From: Comamonadaceae bacterium
GTDB lineage: Bacteria; Pseudomonadota; Gammaproteobacteria; Burkholderiales; Burkholderiaceae_C
Length of the DNA: 49,034 nucleotides
NCBI GenBank assembly: GCA_027486255.1
Contig: JAIXPL010000017.1
Location: 1-49,034 of the forward strand
Direction: 5' to 3'
Shown: piece after piece, positions 44,164 through 49,034 of the stretch
Layout of the letters: every line of letters begins with the position of its first letter
Numbering within the stretch: position 1 is the stretch's first letter
Made by a program: the position numbers and the translations under genes
The notes under the pieces: generated by a model
The model's input: only the letters and a program-made list of their open reading frames with translations
Told to the model about the DNA's origin: nothing
Databases searched by the model: none

Positions 44164-44979
44164 ATGGCACGAATCATTGTGGTGACCTCCGGCAAGGGTG
44201 GTGTGGGCAAAACCACCACCAGCGCCAGCTTTGCCACCGGGCTGGCCCTGCGTGGCTTCAAGACGGCCGTGATCGACTTCGACGTCGGCCTGCGCAACCT
44301 GGACCTCATCATGGGCTGCGAACGCCGCGTGGTGTATGACCTGATCAACGTCATCCACAACGAAGCCAATCTGCACCAGGCACTCATCAAAGACAAGCAG
44401 TGCGAAAACCTCTTCGTGCTGGCCGCCTCGCAAACGCGCGACAAAGAAGCCCTCACGCAAGACGGCGTAGAGCGCGTGCTCAAGGAATTGGGCGAGATGG
44501 GCTTTGACTACATCGTCTGCGATTCGCCCGCTGGCATCGAAACCGGGGCTCTCATGGCCATGCACTTTGCCGATGAGGCCTTGGTGGTGACCAACCCCGA
44601 GGTGTCTTCGGTGCGCGACTCCGACCGCATCCTGGGCATGCTCTCGAGCAAGACCAAGCGGGCCATGGAAGGCAGTGAGCCCATCAAGGAACACCTGCTG
44701 ATCACGCGCTACAACCCCAACCGCGTGGACCAGGGCCAAATGCTGTCGCTGGACGACATCCAGGACATCCTGCGCATTCCGCTGATCGGCGTGATCCCCG
44801 AATCGGAGACCGTGCTGCAGGCCTCCAACCAAGGTGTGCCCACCATCCACATGCAAGGCAGCGATGTGTCTGAAGCCTACAAGGACGTGATCGACCGCCT
44901 CTTGGGTGAAGAGCGCCCCCTGCGTTTCGTGGAAGCGCAGAAGCAGGGCTTCTTCAAGCGCCTCTTCGGAGGAAAGTAA
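44164..44979 (+). CDS. minD: septum site-determining ATPase MinD
   Basis: The 271-residue membrane-associated ATPase has the deviant Walker A GKGGVGKTTT near residue 10, DFDVGLRNLDLIMGCERR, DSPAGIE (Walker B region) and a C-terminal amphipathic helix (FFKRLFGGK) that binds the membrane. It recruits MinC and oscillates with MinE. It is 76 bp after minC and its stop directly abuts the minE ATG. Confidence 0.97.
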   Translation: MARIIVVTSGKGGVGKTTTSASFATGLALRGFKTAVIDFDVGLRNLDLIMGCERRVVYDLINVIHNEANLHQALIKDKQCENLFVLAASQTRDKEALTQDGVERVLKELGEMGFDYIVCDSPAGIETGALMAMHFADEALVVTNPEVSSVRDSDRILGMLSSKTKRAMEGSEPIKEHLLITRYNPNRVDQGQMLSLDDIQDILRIPLIGVIPESETVLQASNQGVPTIHMQGSDVSEAYKDVIDRLLGEERPLRFVEAQKQGFFKRLFGGK

Positions 44980-45246
44980 ATGAGCTCCTTTCTTTCATTC
45001 CTCCTGGGCGAGAAGAAAAAGACGGCCAATGTGGCCAAGGAGCGCCTGCAAATCATCCTGGCGCATGAGCGCACGGGCAACCGCCACCACCAACCCGACT
45101 ACCTGCCGCAACTGCAGCGGGACCTGGTGGCGGTGATCTCCAAGTACATCCAGATCAATCCCAACGACATCAAGGTCAACCTGGAGCGCCAGGACAACCT
45201 GGATGTGCTGGAAGTCAAGATCGAACTGCCTGAAGACGCCAAGTAA
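44980..45246 (+). CDS. minE: cell division topological specificity factor MinE
   Basis: The 88-residue protein has the N-terminal membrane-targeting and anti-MinCD region ([12 protein letters not shown]) and the C-terminal topological domain ([16 protein letters not shown]). It is adjacent to minD with no gap and closes the operon, followed by a strong terminator. Confidence 0.97.
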   Translation: MSSFLSFLLGEKKKTANVAKERLQIILAHERTGNRHHQPDYLPQLQRDLVAVISKYIQINPNDIKVNLERQDNLDVLEVKIELPEDAK

Positions 45247-45297
45247 GGCTCAGGCGCGGCGCACGAGGCCGCAGCTTGACGCACACCTAGCCCCCCC

Positions 45298-45324
45298 AAA
45301 CGGCCCCTCCTGCAGGGGCCGTTT
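45298..45324 (+). terminator. rho-independent terminator of minCDE
   Basis: AAACGGCCCCT pairs with AGGGGCCGTTT around CCTGC, ending in TTTT. It lies about 50 bp after the minE stop and could also serve the convergent small gene. Confidence 0.92.
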
Positions 45325-45356
45325 TGCTGGGTAGCCGGAAACAGCCCAGCCCGATA

Positions 45357-45590
45357 TCAACGAGATTTGCCACCCATGGGCGCGCCAGGCCCACCCATGC
45401 GCGCACGCACCTGGTTGTCGGACCCCACTTTGCTTTCACGATCGCTGCGGCTCAGAGGCGTGCGCTGGGCCTCATTTTTCTGCGTCGCCGGCTGCGCACC
45501 GCTTTTGTTGTGGTCGTTCTCGACTTTGCCGCCAGAGCCTTGCATGCTCGGCTTGGACTTGTCGTGACCCGACTTGGGATGGCGTGCCAT
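45357..45590 (-). CDS. small, highly charged, probably disordered protein
   Basis: The 77-residue protein is rich in Lys, Arg, Ser, Gly, Gln and Asn with almost no hydrophobic residues, so it is likely disordered. AAGGAAG lies five bases before the ATG at 45590. Composition recalls nucleic-acid-binding or stress-type small proteins, but no family was recognised. It is adjacent to the proposed origin region. Confidence 0.6.
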   Translation of the reverse strand: MARHPKSGHDKSKPSMQGSGGKVENDHNKSGAQPATQKNEAQRTPLSRSDRESKVGSDNQVRARMGGPGAPMGGKSR

Positions 45591-46067
45591 GGCGCTTCCT
45601 TCATGAAAACAAGAACAGGGATGCCCTTATTCTGAAAAAGAAAGACGCGCAGGATGTCAGACAAGCACCCGAGGGCGTGTTGCGATTTCAAGGCAGATGG
45701 CAGCCCAGGGGCTAGGCCCTCTTCTTGTTCTGTCTTCTTATGTATTTATTTATTTAGAGATAGTAGTAGCTAGTAGAGCAGCCATGGTTTTGTGCATAAC
45801 CGTGTTTTTTCTTTTAAAAACAAGGGCTTGTGTCTCATCAAAGCATGTGTGCCGACCCCTTTTGCCGCTGTCGTGCAGACATGAACAAGTTGCCATCAGG
45901 GTCCAGGCTTGTGGACAAGTGGGTGCTTGTTCAAGTTCTATCCCCAGTGTTTGCCGTCGGTTTGGCCTGGACATCCTGCACCCAGTGACATGGCACACCA
46001 GTTGCTTTATGCACTGATCACCCTTGCCATGTCGGCCTACCGACACACCACCGCGGGAGACCAGCGC
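45591..46067. other. 477-bp intergenic region holding a possible replication origin
   Basis: No credible gene is present. The central part (about 45720-45950) is much richer in A and T than the rest of the window and contains the origin-like features listed separately. The right end holds the leader of the flgE-like gene with GGGAGA at 46055-46060. Confidence 0.75.
45738..45946 (+). other. oriC: candidate oriC: AT-rich unwinding element, DnaA-trio-like repeats and DnaA-box-like sites
   Basis: From left to right there are an AT-rich stretch (TTATGTATTTATTTATTTAG, 45738-45757), TAG triplets in GATAGTAGTAGCTAGTAGAG (45759-45778), and DnaA-box-like TGTGCATAA (45791-45799, 8/9 to the reverse of TTATCCACA), TGTGGACAA (45910-45918, 8/9) and CTATCCCCA (45938-45946, 7/9). 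This order of unwinding element, trios and boxes is that of the bacterial origin basal unwinding system. The parS cluster 17 kb away agrees with an origin-proximal location. dnaA itself is not in the window, and none of the boxes is a perfect consensus. Confidence 0.6.
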
Positions 46068-48215
46068 ATGACGTACTACACCTCGCTCACAGGGCTTCAG
46101 GCGGCCAATACCCAGTTGGCGGCCACGTCCAACAACGTGGCCAATGTGGATACGAACAGCTTCAAGCGTTCCAAAACCTCGTTCGAGGCTATCTACTCGT
46201 CCACCTTGCAGCAAAGCCCGACCCAGACCGGTCAGGGTGTCGCGGTGGCGTCCATTCAACAGGATTTCGGTCAGGGCAACATTGCCAACTCAGCCAATCA
46301 GCTCGACCTGGCTGTCTTGGGCAATGGATTTTTCCCCGTCAAGTCCAGCCTGGATATGCGGGACATGTTCACGCGCGACGGTGCATTCAAGTTCAACCAA
46401 GACCGCTTTGTGGTCAACAGCGCCGGCGAGTTTTTGCAAGTGGCCCGTGTGGATGCGGCGGGAAACCCTTTGTCCACCACCTTGCAAAGCCTACAAATTC
46501 CACAGAAGACCACAGGCCAGTTCAGGCCGACCCGTCAGTTGGAGTTGTCGAATAACTTTTCAGCTGAATCCAAAGTCATCAACAAGGCCTTCAACAGCCT
46601 GGATCCCAGCACCTACAGTTACAAGAACAACATGGAGCTCGTGGATGGCACGGGCAAGGTGCACCAGGGCACGCTGTTCTACATCAAGGCGCGCGAGGCC
46701 GATGAGCTCAACCCCACCACCGACTGGAAAACCGTGCTCATGGTGGATGGTCAGGTGGTTCCCGTCCAGCCTCGGGAGTACACGCGCCAGGCGGTGCCCA
46801 CCAAGCAGGCCAACCATGAATTCATCGAATGGTCAGGGCAGGGTGGTGGCAAAGATGTCATCAAGCTCAACGCCAGCACACAGTTCGACACCAGCTTCAA
46901 CGCGGTGTCTCTGGTGGGTGACAGGGTCTATCTGGGCACGGGGGACACGGCGCGTCAATTGGGAACGCTAGACCCTTTGAACAATGGTCTGAACGGCAAG
47001 CCCCTGCGCATCAATCTGACTCGCCAGGCGTTCGAGAACAGCAACTTCACCGACACCGACAACACCGGCGCCCTCAAGGGCTGGACCCGGCTCGACGGCC
47101 AAGTGCGCCTCGATGGCAGCACCCTCATTGCAGGCTTTCCAACACCGGTGGATGAAACCCGACCCGCGCAAAGTGCGGGTGATGCGGTCGTGGCGAGCAA
47201 TGCGAATTTCAGCTCTGGTTTCAGCGCGGCGGCGGGTCCCGACGGCACGGGAACGGCCCGCCTGAATTCGACCGGCAACATCGATGCCGGTTACGGCATC
47301 TTGCGGGGTCCGGCCATCGTCAGTGACAAACCGGTGTCTCTCAAGTCGGGAGACCAGGTGTCCTTTGACTGGAAAGCCAGCGGCGGGAACGATGCCTATG
47401 ATGTCTACGCCTACCTGCTCAATGTGGACACAGGGCAGACCGTCAAGCTCCTCGACCAGACGGGCCGCACGGCATCGGACCAGACCGACTGGCAAACCGC
47501 GACCCAGACCGTGCAGGCTGGCGGCAATTACAAATTCGTGTTTGTGTCAGGCTCTTTTGATGCGTCGGGTGGCCAGGCCACGGGCGCGCAGCTGTTTGTT
47601 GACAACATTCGCACACCTGCCACGGCGCCACTGAACTCGTCCATGCTGGATCCCCTGGTGTCTTACAGCCAGACCCTCACAGACCAGTCTGGCCTCATTC
47701 GCTTTGACACCTCGGGCAACATCACCCCGGACCTTCAGCAACTGCAATTTCAGCTGCAGCCGGGAAGCCCGGACCTGCTGTCTATCAGGCTCAAAGGATC
47801 GACCCAGTCACCCAATGCCTTTGCCCTGCGTGCGATCTCGCAGGATGGCCGCCCCGAAGGCGAGCTCACGGACATCGGCATCCAGAAAAACGGGCTCGTC
47901 ACCGGCGTGTATTCCAACGGCCACCAAGCGGCCCTGGGCCAGATCCTGTTGGCCAACTTCACCAACACCAGCGAACTCGGGCAAATGGGCGAATCACGCT
48001 ACATCACCACGGTGGGCTCGGGCGCGGCTTTCTACGGCACGCCAGGCGATCAAGGCTTCGGTCAGGTGCAGTCGGGTGCGCTGGAAAAATCCAATGTGAA
48101 CCTCACCAATGAAATGGTGGACCTGATCGCGGCACAAAGAAACTTCCAGGCCAACGCCAAGGCGATTGAAACCATGTCCTTCATGACCAAGTCGCTGGTG
48201 GACAACATCACGTAA
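46068..48215 (+). CDS. flgE: FlgE-like flagellar hook protein with large inserted domain
   Basis: The 715-residue protein has the axial-protein N terminus (SLTGLQAANTQLAATSNNVANVDT and FKRSKTSFEAIYSS) and C terminus (EKSNVNLTNEMVDLIAAQRNFQANAKAIETM), which form the hook's D0/D1 parts. FlgE is usually about 400 residues; the extra 300 lie in the middle (about residues 310-530) and resemble a beta-rich, carbohydrate-binding-like module (DAYDVYAYLLNVDTGQTV). GGGAGA is seven bases before the ATG at 46068; the frame to 45909 crosses the origin-like region. No other flagellar gene is in the window. Confidence 0.9.
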   Translation: MTYYTSLTGLQAANTQLAATSNNVANVDTNSFKRSKTSFEAIYSSTLQQSPTQTGQGVAVASIQQDFGQGNIANSANQLDLAVLGNGFFPVKSSLDMRDMFTRDGAFKFNQDRFVVNSAGEFLQVARVDAAGNPLSTTLQSLQIPQKTTGQFRPTRQLELSNNFSAESKVINKAFNSLDPSTYSYKNNMELVDGTGKVHQGTLFYIKAREADELNPTTDWKTVLMVDGQVVPVQPREYTRQAVPTKQANHEFIEWSGQGGGKDVIKLNASTQFDTSFNAVSLVGDRVYLGTGDTARQLGTLDPLNNGLNGKPLRINLTRQAFENSNFTDTDNTGALKGWTRLDGQVRLDGSTLIAGFPTPVDETRPAQSAGDAVVASNANFSSGFSAAAGPDGTGTARLNSTGNIDAGYGILRGPAIVSDKPVSLKSGDQVSFDWKASGGNDAYDVYAYLLNVDTGQTVKLLDQTGRTASDQTDWQTATQTVQAGGNYKFVFVSGSFDASGGQATGAQLFVDNIRTPATAPLNSSMLDPLVSYSQTLTDQSGLIRFDTSGNITPDLQQLQFQLQPGSPDLLSIRLKGSTQSPNAFALRAISQDGRPEGELTDIGIQKNGLVTGVYSNGHQAALGQILLANFTNTSELGQMGESRYITTVGSGAAFYGTPGDQGFGQVQSGALEKSNVNLTNEMVDLIAAQRNFQANAKAIETMSFMTKSLVDNIT

Positions 48216-48223
48216 ACACCGCC

Positions 48224-48261
48224 GGATGCACGCGCGCCTGTCGGCCAGCGCTCGTGCATCC
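48224..48261 (+). terminator. hairpin after flgE-like gene, possible terminator
   Basis: GGATGCACG and CGTGCATCC form a perfect nine-base stem around a 20-base GC-rich loop, starting nine bases after the stop codon. There is no T-run, so termination would be weak; it may instead be an mRNA-end stabiliser. Confidence 0.4.
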
Positions 48262-48333
48262 ATAATGCGTCGGTCTTCGGCTTCAGTCCTGCCGGCTCGG
48301 CGCCTGTGCCAGGCCCGGCTGGCATTCCGCCCC

Positions 48334-49011
48334 GTGACCCCAGTCCCATCCATTGCCTGCGCCCTCAAAGACCGGCGCTCCGTGCGCGGCTTTCTTCCGA
48401 ACCCCATTCCCGACGACGTGGTCGAGGAACTGCTGGGCCTGGCCCGGCGCGCGCCCAGCGGGGCCAATCTGCAGCCCGGAAGCTTCATCGGCCTGCGGGG
48501 CGAAAGCCGCCGCCAGCTCTCTGATGAATTGGTGCAGGCCTTTCGCGAGGGCCGTCAGGAACCCGAGGACTACCGCTACTTCCCAGACCCCTTGCCCATG
48601 GGCTTGCGCCGCCGGCAGGTGGCCTCGGCCCAGGCGCTGTACGGCGCCCTCGGTGTGGCCCGCGACGATCGGGCTGGCCGCGACCAGCAGTTCGAGCGCA
48701 ACTTCCGCTTTTTTGACGCGCCGGTAGCCCTGATCATCACCATCGACCGGCGTTTTGGCCCTGGCGGCTACATGGACCTGGGCATGAGCTTGTACGGCCT
48801 CATGCTCGCGGCGCAAGGAAAGGGCCTGGCCACGTGTGCCATTGGTGCCATCGCGTCCTATCCGGGCCTCATTCGGCGGGTGCTTTCCCTGCCGCAGGAC
48901 AGCGCCATCGTCTGCGGCCTGGCCATCGGCCATGCCGATCCCGACGCAGCGGTGAACCGCGCCCTCACGGAACGCGCGGAGCTTTCAGATTACTTCCGCT
49001 GGGCGGAGTGA
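48334..49011 (+). CDS. nitroreductase-family FMN oxidoreductase
   Basis: The 225-residue protein has the nitroreductase signature: DRRSVRGFLPNPIP near the start, ARRAPSGANLQPG for FMN binding, a YMDLGMSLYGLMLAAQGKGLATCAIGAI core and CGLAIGHAD. These enzymes reduce nitroaromatics, quinones or enones with NAD(P)H. The GTG at 48334 is chosen because it begins just before the family start; in-frame ATGs at 48265 and 48226 are possible, but the latter lies inside a hairpin. None has a clear ribosome-binding site, so the start is uncertain. Confidence 0.85.
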   Translation: MTPVPSIACALKDRRSVRGFLPNPIPDDVVEELLGLARRAPSGANLQPGSFIGLRGESRRQLSDELVQAFREGRQEPEDYRYFPDPLPMGLRRRQVASAQALYGALGVARDDRAGRDQQFERNFRFFDAPVALIITIDRRFGPGGYMDLGMSLYGLMLAAQGKGLATCAIGAIASYPGLIRRVLSLPQDSAIVCGLAIGHADPDAAVNRALTERAELSDYFRWAE

Positions 49012-49034
49012 TCACAGCGTTTCAACGAGCGCTG

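Overview
The window is a GC-rich stretch of bacterial chromosome, most likely from a betaproteobacterium of the Burkholderiales (Comamonadaceae-like). This rests on the protein repertoire (Bug-family binding protein, NnrU, PlcP/Agt-type lipid enzymes, a minCDE operon), the codon bias, and a mnmG-rsmG-parA-parB block carrying parS sites. No rRNA, tRNA, CRISPR array, transposase or phage gene was seen.

Region 1 (1-11670) is the most remarkable part. After the 3' end of a pepP-like gene and an 11-bp tandem repeat come a PhnZ-like HD oxygenase; a PlcP-type metallophosphoesterase coupled to a GT4 glycosyltransferase; a minus-strand operon of an Mpo1-like protein, a class III aminotransferase and phosphatidylserine decarboxylase; a second GT4 enzyme; an LplT-like lysophospholipid transporter; UDP-glucose 6-dehydrogenase; and a small protein with a CorA-type transporter. 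Every transcription unit here starts behind direct repeats resembling CTGTCAY at 11-bp spacing, i.e. candidate PhoB boxes. I read it as a phosphate-starvation lipid-remodelling island: phospholipid head groups are removed, and the diacylglycerol is re-capped with sugar or glucuronic acid. The Mpo1-like/aminotransferase/Psd branch has no assigned role and may be an undescribed lipid pathway.

Region 2 (11796-24145) is mixed: a LysR regulator with a metallophosphoesterase, a histidine kinase translationally coupled to a TetR regulator, a DMT exporter, a three-gene ABC exporter (adaptor, FtsX-type permease, ATPase), a hotdog thioesterase, a PduO-type cobalamin adenosyltransferase, a D-lactate/glycolate dehydrogenase-like flavoprotein and a TspO homologue. 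Seven REP-like palindromes lie in its intergenic spaces, five of them in one array.

Region 3 (24166-29852) is the chromosome-partition block mnmG-rsmG-lysE-type exporter-parA-serine hydrolase-parB, with three parS sites inside rsmG and mnmG. A pair of hairpin-framed repeats follows at 29968-30205.

Region 4 (30335-45590) holds a thiolase, a hemerythrin protein, an exported MBL hydrolase, an Old Yellow Enzyme, an orphan Bug protein, divergent copA/copZ with two MerR-type 19-bp-spacer promoters, a Spy-like protein, NnrU, the ybhP-clsB-ybhN operon and minCDE. An AT-rich gap at about 45720-45950 has TAG triplet repeats beside DnaA-box-like sequences and looks like a chromosomal origin without dnaA next to it. 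The window ends with an isolated FlgE-like hook protein carrying a large insert, and a nitroreductase.
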